DNA from: Glycocaulis sp.
Lineage (GTDB): Bacteria; Pseudomonadota; Alphaproteobacteria; Caulobacterales; Maricaulaceae
Assembly: GCA_022565665.1 (NCBI GenBank)
Contig: JAIUMI010000017.1
Coordinates: 1 to 53,592 of the forward strand
Length of the DNA stretch: 53,592 bases
Direction of reading: 5' to 3'
Numbering within the stretch: the first letter of the stretch is position 1; every line of letters begins with the position of its first letter. A program made the position numbers and the translations under genes. The notes under the pieces were generated by a model, which was not told the DNA's origin, made no database searches, and was given only the letters and a program-made list of their open reading frames with translations. This document shows positions 8,335 to 16,900 of the stretch, piece by piece.

Positions 8335-8973
8335 CTAGCGGCGGCGGCGCGCCACGCGCTCGATCTCTTCTTGCACCTTGGACTCCACGATGGAGGGCAG
8401 GTTCTCGTCCAGCCATTGCTTGAGCATCGGGCGCATCAACTCACGCACAATACCTTCCAGCGTCTGGCCGTTCTCGCTGCTTACGCGCAGATTTTCGGTG
8501 AGCGCCGCGAACGCACCTGCCGCGGCACTGGCAGCCGGTTCGGCCAGCAGGGCGTCGTCATCCTCGGCCGGCGCAGGGGCAGGCTCGGGCTCGGGTTCAG
8601 GTGCAGCTTCGAAGACAGGCTCGGGTTCCGGTTCGGGTTCCGGCGCCGGTTCGGGCGCGGCAGCAGGTTCTTCACGATCGAGAATCATCAGGTCGTCGGC
8701 AATCGCCATGGGCGTGGTGCCCTCGCCCTCATCCTCGATCCGGTCGGTCAGTTCCAGGACATCGTCCTCGGCAGGCTGTGCCGCTTCCGCCTCGGGCTGG
8801 GGCTCGGGCTCAGCCTCAAATGCGGGCTCAGCTTCCGGCTCGGCGACCGCAGCCGCTTCGGCAGGCGCGGCTGCCTCCTCGCCACCTGGCTCATCATCCT
8901 CGTTAATAATGCGTCGAATGGAGGCCAGAATTTCCTCCATTGTCGGTTCTTGTTCGGCGTTGCTCTGAGCCAT
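8335..8973 (-). CDS. popZ: Polar organising protein PopZ (DUF2497)
   Basis: 212 residues. PopZ forms cell-pole condensates that anchor ParB/parS and recruit signalling proteins. The N-terminal helix EPTMEEILASIRRIINEDD is nearly identical to Caulobacter PopZ. The middle is a long Glu/Pro/Ala linker full of EPEPE repeats, and the C-terminal helices read LEGIVRELMRPMLKQWLDE and SIVESKVQEEIERVARR, the oligomerisation region. I chose the ATG at 8973 because AAGGA sits eight to nine bases upstream and Caulobacter PopZ begins at the same point; the frame extends further upstream to 9060 without family similarity. A terminator follows. Confidence 0.95.
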   Translation of the reverse strand: MAQSNAEQEPTMEEILASIRRIINEDDEPGGEEAAAPAEAAAVAEPEAEPAFEAEPEPQPEAEAAQPAEDDVLELTDRIEDEGEGTTPMAIADDLMILDREEPAAAPEPAPEPEPEPEPVFEAAPEPEPEPAPAPAEDDDALLAEPAASAAAGAFAALTENLRVSSENGQTLEGIVRELMRPMLKQWLDENLPSIVESKVQEEIERVARRRR

Positions 8974-9082
8974 GAAACCGGTCCTTCGGGTCTTCGCGTG
9001 AGGGGCAAGCGGAATCCACTTGCTCCAAGCTTGAAGTGACAGTGCCGGGATGTCCAGCACCCTATGCGTCAGGACCGGAAAA

Positions 9083-10423
9083 CTAGTTGCCGCCCGTTAA
9101 GGGGAGGTTAGGCCACCACCGTCCAGGCGCAGACAAATCCTCTTCCTCATACGGCTCCAGCCCCACATTCTCTGCCCGGAGGCGCCCCATGACCTGAAGC
9201 AGCGCATAGGCGGCCACCTGGTAATCGCGCTCGGCACGGACCAGTTCGAGGCGGGAATTGAGCAATTCCTGTTCGGCATTGAGCACATCGAGCGTCGTGC
9301 GCAGGCCCACAAAAGCCTCCTGACGCACCCCGTCAAAGGCAATCTCGTTGGCGCGCACCGCCTCACGGCTGGACCGGATCACGGCCTCGGCGGCGAGATA
9401 ATTGTTCCAGGCGTTGGAAATGCCTTCGGCGATCTGCCGGCGTACATTCAGAACGTTCATGCGCGACTCGTCGGCCACAGCGACCGCCTGGCGCACCCGC
9501 GATTCGTTCAGCCCGCCGGTGAAGATCGGCATGGACACGCGCGCGCCCACGCTTACCGAACCACGTGCGCGGCCGGTAAAGTCATTATCGCGCGCTTCCG
9601 ATGCCGATGCGGAGAGCGACACGTCCGGGCGCATGGCAGAGCGCGCAACGCGGATCCCGGCCTGCGCAGCCTGTTCGTTGAACAGGGCCGAGATCAGGAA
9701 GGGGTTGTTCTCCAGCGCGACATCCGCCGCGATGGCGTAGCTGTCCGGCACGTCAGGCAGGCCTTCCGGCGCTTCGACATCCAGCGGGGTGGTGCCCGTA
9801 ACGCGCTCATAGCCCGCGCGCGACGCCGCAAGCGTCGCCTGCGCGGCAGAGAGCTGGGCCTGTGCGCCCGACAGGCGGGCTTCGGCCTGCGCCACATCGG
9901 TACGCGTGATCTCACCCACTTCAAACCGGTCACGTGCGGCGCGCAGCTGTTCGGCCAGCACTTCCACATTGTTGCGGCGGATGGAGACAATCTCGGTATC
10001 GCGCAGCACGTTGAGATGGGCCGCCACTGCGTCGATCAGCACCTGCTGTTCGGTATTGATGAGACCAAAGCGCGCGGACTCAATGCGGGCCAGCGCCTGA
10101 TCGACCGAGGCGTCGATGCCGCCCCCGGCATACAGGGTCTGGCTGGCCGACACGGAATAATTCACATCGCCGCCGCCAGGAGCGCCGCCCCAGCCCTCGC
10201 TTTCGGAAATGCCCGCGCTGGCTGACACGCCCGGCAGGCGGGCCGAACGGGCCTGGGTGAGCCCCTCGCGGGTCTGGCGCAGCCGCGCCCGCTCCGCAGC
10301 CAGAACAGGATTGCTCCTGTAGGCCGCTTCCAGCGTTTCATTGAGACTTTGGGCATTTGCCGGCTGGGCAAGGCCGAACACCACCAGGCCGGCGGCCAGG
10401 ATAAGGCAGTTATGCAGTTTCAT
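9083..10423 (-). CDS. tolC: TolC-family outer-membrane efflux channel
   Basis: 446 residues beginning with a clear signal peptide (MKLHNCLILAAGLVVFGLA, cleavage after ANA). It shows the duplicated TolC architecture: two long alpha-hairpin regions, SLNETLEAAYRSNPVLAAER near the N-terminus, and a late repeat with VRQEAFVGLRTTLDVLNAEQ and ELVRAERDYQVAAYALLQ. It forms the outer-membrane tunnel for type I secretion or RND efflux. The start at 10423 is preceded by GAGGGACGC. No inner-membrane pump adjoins it; it lies between a PCMT-like gene and popZ. Confidence 0.92.
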   Translation of the reverse strand: MKLHNCLILAAGLVVFGLAQPANAQSLNETLEAAYRSNPVLAAERARLRQTREGLTQARSARLPGVSASAGISESEGWGGAPGGGDVNYSVSASQTLYAGGGIDASVDQALARIESARFGLINTEQQVLIDAVAAHLNVLRDTEIVSIRRNNVEVLAEQLRAARDRFEVGEITRTDVAQAEARLSGAQAQLSAAQATLAASRAGYERVTGTTPLDVEAPEGLPDVPDSYAIAADVALENNPFLISALFNEQAAQAGIRVARSAMRPDVSLSASASEARDNDFTGRARGSVSVGARVSMPIFTGGLNESRVRQAVAVADESRMNVLNVRRQIAEGISNAWNNYLAAEAVIRSSREAVRANEIAFDGVRQEAFVGLRTTLDVLNAEQELLNSRLELVRAERDYQVAAYALLQVMGRLRAENVGLEPYEEEDLSAPGRWWPNLPLTGGN

Positions 10424-10516
10424 GCGTCCCTCTTTTCCGGTTCTTGGCCACCCGGCCCCGCATAGATGGGCACGCTGCCCCTTGTTTCCAACTAGCACCG
10501 GCAAACCGGCAAGGCA

Positions 10517-10534
10517 CGTGAACATCGGTTCACG
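10517..10534. promoter_or_regulatory. Perfect palindrome upstream of tolC (candidate operator)
   Basis: CGTGAAC-ATCG-GTTCACG is a perfect 7+7 inverted repeat in the 127-base gap between the PCMT-like gene and tolC, about 95 bases before the tolC start. No T tract follows on either strand, so it is not an obvious terminator. A dimeric repressor site is plausible, but no regulator gene is adjacent. Confidence 0.35.
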
Positions 10535-10550
10535 ATTGCGCCAGCCTAGC

Positions 10551-11204
10551 CTAGAAGGCAAAAGCCTCCGCCTTTTCAAATCCCGGCAGCACGGCCGTCA
10601 TCGAATCAAACACCACCCGGCTGCCTGTAGCGGCCCCGTTGCGGGTGAAAATGCGCGCCCGGCCGACGCCGTTCTCCCGCACGATCACCGCGAGCCGGCC
10701 GCCATCGGCAAGCTGTTCCAGCCAGCTGGCGGGCACCTCTTCAACCGCCCCGTTCACGATAATAACGTTGAACGGGCCCTGATCCGGCGCGCCGGCCTTC
10801 AGATCACCGGTGACGATGACAGCGTTGTCCGCCTCGACATCGGACAGCGCGCCTTCGGCCTTGGAGGCAAACTCCGCCTCGCTCTCCAGTCCGATCACGG
10901 TTTCACACAGCCGCGCCAGAATGGCGGTCGAGTATCCGCGCCCGCAGGCGATATCGAGAACAATGTCACCGGGCTTCACGGCGGCAGCCTGCACCAGCTT
11001 GGCGAAATCGCGCGGACGCATGAAGCGCCGGCCATGACCCAGATCAATCTCCATGTCCGCATAGGCAGAGCCGCCCAGCGAGCGCGGCAGGAAGCGGTCA
11101 CGCGGCACCGCCAGCATCGCATCCTGCAGGTCACGATCAGTGACATCAGCCGGGCGGATCTGGCTGTTGACCATCTGGCGGCGGGCCTGGGTGAAGTCGC
11201 TCAT
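10551..11204 (-). CDS. Protein-L-isoaspartate O-methyltransferase family protein
   Basis: 217 residues. The fold order of PCMT is visible: RRQMVNSQIRPADVTD at the N-terminus, VPRDRFLP, motif I VLDIACGRGYSTAILARL, IGLESEAEFA, and FNVIIVNGAVEEVP. SAM-dependent repair methylation of isoaspartyl residues is the family activity. Motif I (DIACGRGYS) and post-I segments depart from the classic EIGTGSGYQ, and related alphaproteobacterial genes beside tolC form a separate clade, so repair activity is uncertain. It is upstream of tolC on the same strand with a 127-base gap. Confidence 0.8.
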   Translation of the reverse strand: MSDFTQARRQMVNSQIRPADVTDRDLQDAMLAVPRDRFLPRSLGGSAYADMEIDLGHGRRFMRPRDFAKLVQAAAVKPGDIVLDIACGRGYSTAILARLCETVIGLESEAEFASKAEGALSDVEADNAVIVTGDLKAGAPDQGPFNVIIVNGAVEEVPASWLEQLADGGRLAVIVRENGVGRARIFTRNGAATGSRVVFDSMTAVLPGFEKAEAFAF

Positions 11205-11316
11205 CGCTCAGCGCGTCCCTCTATTATTCGTGAAATGTGCCGGGCTTATATCGCGCGCTGGCAGCAAAGCGCAACGCGTGCGGTGCCGTCATGTGTGCAC
11301 AGATGCGTCAAGCGCG

Positions 11317-11345
11317 TTGCAGGGAAAGATGCGCCTCGCTATAGC
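11317..11345 (+). promoter_or_regulatory. Candidate promoter of tRNA-Cys
   Basis: TTGCAG (11317-11322) and TATAGC (11340-11345) are spaced by 17 bases, and the predicted start lies a little over ten bases before the mature tRNA 5' end. This is a good match to a housekeeping promoter. Confidence 0.55.
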
Positions 11346-11364
11346 TCTTCGTCCACCACACAGA

Positions 11365-11438
11365 GGCGCCATGGCGGAGTGGTGACGCAGAGGACTGCAA
11401 ATCCTTGTACCCCGGTTCGATTCCGGGTGGCGCCTCCA
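11365..11438 (+). tRNA. tRNA-Cys (anticodon GCA)
   Basis: A full cloverleaf: acceptor GGCGCCA pairs with TGGCGCC, the discriminator is T and CCA is encoded. The anticodon loop CTGCAAA carries GCA at 11397-11399. The T-arm is CCCGG-TTCGATT-CCGGG. Confidence 0.96.
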
Positions 11439-11466
11439 ATGTCCCTTCACGGTTATGGCGCCTGCC

Positions 11467-11868
11467 CTAGCCGCCCTGCCCGGCGGCATGGGGATGATGG
11501 GTGACGCCTGCCTTTTCCAGCTCGCTGTCCAGCCTGCCTGTCACCCACAGCCAGAACATCTTGTAATCGCCCATCAGCGACCAGAGCGGGTAGGTGAAGG
11601 TGGCCGGCTTGTTGCGCTCGATGAAGGCATGGCTGACCCAGGCAAAGGAATAGCCCGCCACCGGCACCAGCAGCAGCCCCCACCAGGTCTGCGTGGCAAT
11701 CGCCCAGATCAGCACGGCAGGCGCCAGCACCGTGCCGACGAAATGCCAGTAGCGTGTGGCGGGAATCGCGTGTTCGCGCAGATAGAACGGAAAGAAGGCG
11801 CCAAAGCTCGTATAGCGGCCATTGACCATTTCGCCATCTGCGCCGGCATCCTGACGGGTGTTGCTCAC
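11467..11868 (-). CDS. DUF962 / Mpo1-like membrane protein
   Basis: 133 residues. The family pattern is RYTSFGAFFPFYLREHAIPATRYWHFVGT near the start, two hydrophobic segments, SHAFIERNKPATFTYPLWSL and GDYKMFWLWVTGRL. The yeast member Mpo1 is a 2-hydroxy fatty acid dioxygenase; bacterial members are uncharacterised. The start is a GTG at 11868 because AAGGGAGG lies five bases upstream; a longer frame to 11970 lacks a binding site. It converges with tRNA-Cys and has no operon partner. Confidence 0.85.
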   Translation of the reverse strand: MSNTRQDAGADGEMVNGRYTSFGAFFPFYLREHAIPATRYWHFVGTVLAPAVLIWAIATQTWWGLLLVPVAGYSFAWVSHAFIERNKPATFTYPLWSLMGDYKMFWLWVTGRLDSELEKAGVTHHPHAAGQGG

Positions 11869-11999
11869 ATTCGCCTCCCTTGGAGTGTTTTGTCTCCGGC
11901 AGACTAGCGCAGACACGCCGCCGCGGCGAGACCGGTAACCTCCTGTTGATAGCGATGACGAATTCTTCAACGCACCCTGGCTATTGTTAGCGGCTTGTT

Positions 12000-12094
12000 A
12001 ACCATCGAATCGTTAATGTGAGAGCGTCTTCTTCTGAAGACACCCCACCATCCACCCATGCCTTTTCGGGAGCTTTCGGGCTCCCGATTTTTTT
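12000..12094 (+). ncRNA. Candidate small RNA ending at an orphan terminator
   Basis: The interval 11869-12185 holds no supported protein gene. On the plus strand it contains a GTCTTC-TTCT-GAAGAC hairpin (12026-12041), then a C/A-rich unpaired stretch, then a strong intrinsic terminator at 12066-12094. No plus-strand coding gene lies upstream for at least 560 bases after tRNA-Cys, so the terminator needs another transcript to serve; a short RNA is the simplest reading. The 5' end is a guess, and I found no convincing promoter. Confidence 0.35.
12066..12094 (+). terminator. Strong plus-strand intrinsic terminator
   Basis: An 8-bp stem pairs TCGGGAGC (12066-12073) with GCTCCCGA (12080-12087) and is followed by seven T residues. 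The minus-strand reading lacks a T tract, so it acts for plus-strand transcription only. Confidence 0.8.
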
Positions 12095-12130
12095 GCCTGC
12101 TATTGGCAGGTGCCGGGTGAACTTACCTGC

Positions 12131-12159
12131 TTGCACCCCGGGAAGGGTGTTGGTAAGAA
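12131..12159 (+). promoter_or_regulatory. Candidate promoter of tRNA-Asn
   Basis: TTGCAC (12131-12136) and TAAGAA (12154-12159) are spaced by 17 bases and lie about 26 bases before the tRNA 5' end, just after the upstream terminator. Confidence 0.5.
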
Positions 12160-12185
12160 CCCGGCTCTGTCGCGCGATAGGCCGT

Positions 12186-12261
12186 TCCCCGGTAGCTCAG
12201 TTGGTAGAGCAAGCGGCTGTTAACCGCTCGGTCGCTGGTTCGAGTCCGGCCCGGGGAGCCA
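12186..12261 (+). tRNA. tRNA-Asn (anticodon GTT)
   Basis: Acceptor TCCCCGG pairs with CCGGGGA, the discriminator is G and CCA is encoded. The anticodon loop CTGTTAA has GTT at 12219-12221, with the standard D-arm GGTAGCTCAGTTGGTAGAGC. No integrase or attachment repeat is visible next to it. Confidence 0.97.
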
Positions 12262-12333
12262 TCGCCGACACGTCTCCACCCATGCCTGCCCTGACACATC
12301 TGCCCTGGTGACGTTCCGGGGCAGTCGCGCGGG

Positions 12334-13410
12334 CTATTGCAGCGCGGTGAGGCGCGGCGGAATCCGGAAGGCAAGGAAATAGTCGGCATCGCCGGGGCCG
12401 GGCTGCCAGCCTTGCAGCGCCGGGTGCGCAAAATGCGCATGGCAGGGATCATGGCCGTGATGGCGCATCACATAAGGCCCGCCCGCTGACAGCACGCCTG
12501 CGGGCAGGTTGCGGGGGAAATGCAGACGCACCCGCGCAATGCCGGCGCGGCGCGCCAGCGTGATGATATGCGCGACAAGCGCCCTCTGGGCGATACGCCC
12601 GCGTTCACAATCGCTGGCCAGCCAGTCCATGATTTCCAGATGCTCCAGCCGTTCGGGCGCGGGCTTGGTCAGCACAAACCCGGCAAGCGCGAGCACCTCG
12701 CCCTCCATCGCCGCCGCACGGTAGCCCGCACCGCCCAGCCGGTCAGGGTCGGCCAGCCGGTAGCGCAGATGGTCAAGGCTGACCTTGCGGGCGATGCGGC
12801 CCTGTGCGCCCAGCCCCGCGATATCCTCGTCCGCAAGCTCGTCAAGCGGCAGCAGGGTGACGCCGCGCTTTTCACAGCGCCCATCGTCCTGCAGCGCGAA
12901 ATCGCGCTCATGGCGTTCACCGCCGGGCCTGAGCGTTGGCAGGCGCGAGAGCAGTATCCGGTCCGGGCGCAGCACCCATTCGGCCCATTCCCGGCCCGGC
13001 GCGCCAAGCCAGGGTGTGCCCCCCGCCCGGCGCAGCACGGCCCCGGAGAGCGCGTTATTATTGAGTGTGACAAACCCGCCGACGCCCGGCTGTGCCACGC
13101 CATGGCGCACGAGCTTCAGCCCTGTGCTGCGCTGGGCGCCGTCGAGATCGCTGACCATGGTGTGGCCGGTCGCGATGGCAAGCGCGTCACCGCCGCTGGC
13201 GTAACGCATCACGAAATTGCCGAGAAAGCCGGCCACGCGGCCTTCCGCCTCATAGACCCAGCCCGGCGGGATATCGCCCTGATCAGGGTTTTCAAACAGA
13301 ACCCAGCGCCAGCCGGCCGGCGAGCGCACCGGAAAGCCGCACCGCGCCACAAGGCGGGCGATGTCCGGAAGGTCATCCGGCCTCACATCCCTGATATGCC
13401 CAGCGCTCAC
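12334..13410 (-). CDS. GNAT-like acyltransferase-fold protein, function unknown
   Basis: About 358 residues. The N-terminal IRDVRPDDLPDIARLVARCG resembles the opening of GNAT acetyltransferases, and VAGFLGNFVMRY resembles the central strand; a second half (about 220-330) has another GNAT-like pattern, so a tandem fold is possible. I cannot name a substrate. The start is uncertain: a GTG at 13434 lacks a binding site, whereas the GTG at 13410 follows AGGGG by about six bases, so I used the latter. It stands alone, between tRNA-Asn and the kinase cassette. Confidence 0.6.
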   Translation of the reverse strand: MSAGHIRDVRPDDLPDIARLVARCGFPVRSPAGWRWVLFENPDQGDIPPGWVYEAEGRVAGFLGNFVMRYASGGDALAIATGHTMVSDLDGAQRSTGLKLVRHGVAQPGVGGFVTLNNNALSGAVLRRAGGTPWLGAPGREWAEWVLRPDRILLSRLPTLRPGGERHERDFALQDDGRCEKRGVTLLPLDELADEDIAGLGAQGRIARKVSLDHLRYRLADPDRLGGAGYRAAAMEGEVLALAGFVLTKPAPERLEHLEIMDWLASDCERGRIAQRALVAHIITLARRAGIARVRLHFPRNLPAGVLSAGGPYVMRHHGHDPCHAHFAHPALQGWQPGPGDADYFLAFRIPPRLTALQ

Positions 13411-13537
13411 ACCTGCCCCTGTCCTGCCCGTCACCGGCTTAGCCGGTACCGGATGACAAAGCGTTTACAATACGCGGGAGCCGGCAAAGGCGGTCAGAAG
13501 TCTGGCGCCGCAAACAGCGCTCCCGCCCGAACAGGGG

Positions 13538-13909
13538 CTATCCTGGCGCCTGACCACCCAGCAAAGCCTCAAGCGCTTCAGGCTCCTGGATATCCATTTT
13601 TTCGTACGGCCCAAGGACGTTCAGTTTGCTGGCTGGCCGTTTCGTGCCGACCCGGTGATTGGTCAGCAGCACCACATGACCCTCAAAGCCCGACTGTTCG
13701 ACAATCGCCACGCTGTCTTCAAAGCGGCTGTGCGGTGGCACCCTGCGATCCAGAAACAGAACATCGAACCTGGTAGCCGCGCTGGCATCAATGAAATCTT
13801 CAACGGAAGAGAACCGCGTGAACGTCCAAGGCTGGTCAATGCTCTCCGCCAATCCGGACAGGATTACGAGCTCAACCGGATCATCGTCGACAAGTGCAGC
13901 ATTTCTCAT
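13538..13909 (-). CDS. Single-domain response regulator
   Basis: 123 residues, a receiver domain with no output domain. The acidic pocket is DDD at residues 8-10, the phospho-acceptor is D54 in FLDRRVP, T83 lies in LLTNHR and the conserved lysine is K104 (PYEKMD), so phosphorylation should be possible. The gene starts five bases after the stop of the upstream hybrid kinase, which makes it the likely phosphotransfer partner or a shuttle from it. Output must come from protein interaction, for example with a phosphotransferase not found here. Confidence 0.85.
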   Translation of the reverse strand: MRNAALVDDDPVELVILSGLAESIDQPWTFTRFSSVEDFIDASAATRFDVLFLDRRVPPHSRFEDSVAIVEQSGFEGHVVLLTNHRVGTKRPASKLNVLGPYEKMDIQEPEALEALLGGQAPG

Positions 13910-13914
13910 AGGTA

Positions 13915-16900
13915 TCAGCAGGCCTTCCTATTCGGTTCAGTCCAGTGTTCGATTCCGCTGATGACAGCATCAAGATCGAGGGGTTTGTTGAAGCTGCCCT
14001 GAATGTCCAGCTTTTTCAGCCGCCCCGCCGTCTGGGCCGTTGCATCAGCCGACAGCGTAATGATTGGCGTTTGCGAGACGGGCGGTTCCATGGCCCTTAT
14101 CCGGCCAATGGCTTCCTCGCCGCTCATTCCGGGCATGTGCAAGTCCATCAGCACCAAGGCAACCCTGGCCGATTCCAGGATGCGCAGTGCTTCCGGTCCA
14201 TTGCGCGCCGTTAAGGCCTTGTAACCAGCGGACCTTACTGCGTCTTCTATGACGGCCATGTTGGTCTGGTTATCCTCGACAATCAGCACAACGCCATTGC
14301 GGTCCGGCATAGATGCGGAAGCCATATCTGACTGGACACGCTCACCCTCATCCGGTTGCAGGCCGTCAGCCTGCGGCAAGGGCCAGAAAAAGCGGAAAAC
14401 GGACCCCTCGCCAAAACGGGATTCGACAGATATCTCGCCGCCCGCCAGTTCAACCAGCTCCTTGCAGATGGCGAGCCCAAGACCCGTGCCTTCATGCTTG
14501 CGGGTATTGGAACTGTTGGCTTGCACGAAACGCGAAAAGACCACCTCGCACTCGTCCGCCTTCAAGCCGATGCCCGTATCAGCCACCTCGAACCAGACGG
14601 CATCCCCGCTGCCGCCCCGGACACGCAAGGTAACCCTGCCCTTGTCCGTAAACTTGACCGCATTACCCAGCAGGTTCAGCAGTACTTGCCTGAGCCGTCT
14701 CATGTCGCCCTGGCGCATCGTCGCGAGTGACGGATCAAACTCGAGCTCGAGCGAGAGCCCCTTGTTCACGGAGATGCCGGTAACCGCATTGATCGCGTTA
14801 TGCGACACCGCCTCAAGATCAAAGGTTTCGATATCGAACTGCAGCTCGCCTGCCTCGATGCGGGAAATATCGAGAATGTTCTCGATCAACGACAATAGCG
14901 CCTGACCGGACTGACAGAGCGTGTCGACATAAAAGCGCTGCTTCTCCGTCAACTCGGTCCTCGCCAGCAGTTTTGCCATGCCAAGAACGCCATTGAGAGG
15001 TGTGCGGATTTCATGGCTGGTATTGGCCAGGAAGTCCGACTTGGCCCGATTGGCCTGTTCGGCAGCATCCCGGCTTTCTGCGATGAGCCGCTCATATTCC
15101 TTCTCTGCGGAGATGTCCTGGAATGTGCCGGTGATAATCCGCGTGCGGCCATCATCATGCCTTTCCGCGACCCGGCCCACTGCCAGTGTCCAGATATACC
15201 GGCCATCGGGCGTGCGATGCCGGATCTGCTCACGATACTCATCCCGTTTTCCTGAAATGCAGGCATAGATGGCATTTACCACCCGCTCGGTATCGTCCCG
15301 ATGAATAACATCGCGGTATTCCTGCCCGCTCATCTCGGGTACCGGCTCGGAAAACCCCATTAACTCGAAGCACTCAGGCGAGAAATACACGCGGTCCAGC
15401 TCAGGATTGTATGACCAGATTCCAACCTTGGCGGCGTGGGTCGCCAGGCGGAGCCGTTCCTCGTTGATCCGCAACCTCTCCCGGGACTCCATCAGAACGG
15501 AGATATCTGAGACTATGCAGATTACCCCCTCCATCCCGGAATCTCCTGTCAGAGGAGCCGCGTTGATCGACAGAATGCGGCGCCGGCCGTCCGGCCAGAC
15601 AATCGCATGCATGACGTCGCGGACCGGCGCCCCGGTGGCCATCACCCGTGAAAAGGGTAAGTCGCTGTCGGCAAACTCGCCGCCGTCGATCGACGTGATT
15701 ATCCATTCGGGCGCGTTGAACGACACATCTTCCAACTCGGACGGTTCAAGACCCAACACGGCCTCGGCTTCGTCATTGGCAAATACTATGCGGCCTTCCG
15801 CATCCAGCCGCACAATAGCAGACGGGCTGGTGTCAAGTAGCTGACGCAACTGGTCGCGCTCGCTGCGCAGTGCGTTCTCCAGAGCACGGCGTTCCGAGAT
15901 GTCCTCAATAAGACTCCATATGACGGAACGTCCTGAAGGATCTTCAACGCGCACGCCGTTCAGGGAAACCGGGTATCGCGAACCATCTTTTCTGACGTAT
16001 TCCTTCTCAAACCCATAGCGGCCCTTGGCGTGCAGATCCTCAAGCGCCTGTTTCTCCAGCAGCTCGTATTCCGTCGGAGTGACATCCCAGTAGCTTAGCT
16101 GGGTGAACTCCTCACGGGTATATCCGGTGGGCGCCAAGAAAGCGGGATTGAGATCGAGAAACTGCCCGGTTTCCAGATCGTTCAGAGCAATCCCAATGGG
16201 CGACAGATCAAACAGGCTACTGAGCAGGGACTCGCGATATCGAAGACCAGCCTCAGCCTGCACGCGCGCTGTGATATCGCGCACGACAACGACCGTACTG
16301 CCCGCCATCTTCTGGCCGAGCGGAGGCCGATGCGACGCGGAAATTTCGTACGATCGGGCAACGCCGTCAACGTCCAGCTGATAGGTCAGTCCCCGGACAT
16401 GTCCGTCTGCTGCTGCCGCCGCCATTGCGCGCCGCCCAAGTGCCGCGACCTCCGGCGGGAGCACCTCCTCCAGAGGCTTTCCGATAAAGTCTTCAGGCGG
16501 AACCGCAAGATTCTCAACATGTCCGCCAAATACGTCTGTGAAGCACCCTTGTGAATCCAGCTCGAACAACAGATCAGGAAGCGCGCTCAATGTGGCCTGA
16601 AGCTGTACACGAACCGTATTCGCCTCAAGTTCGTGATCTTTTCTACGCGTTATGTCTTCGACCGTACCATACAGGCGCCGGACTTTACCTTTATGCCGTT
16701 CCGCCGCGCCGGTGACGCGTACCCAGCGTTGATTTCCTTTCGCTGTAGTGATCCGGCCTTCAAAGTCATAAGGCGCATCAGACTGCACGAGGTTCGTCAG
16801 AGCCGACTCGATTTGCTGACGGTCCTCATCGGAAAAGAATGACAGGGCAAAGTCAGGCGTGATGAGCTGCGTCTCGCCCACCTCGTGAATCTGCCGCATG

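Noticed and set aside
8481-8906. Repetitive GGCTCGGGCTCGGGTTC-type sequence, considered as a tandem repeat or CRISPR
   Set aside because: It is the codon-level reflection of the Glu-Pro repeats in the PopZ linker; there are no spacers and no direct repeats of constant length.
12186-12261. tRNA-Asn considered as an integration site for a genomic island
   Set aside because: No integrase, no direct repeat of the tRNA 3' end and no foreign gene block downstream within the window.
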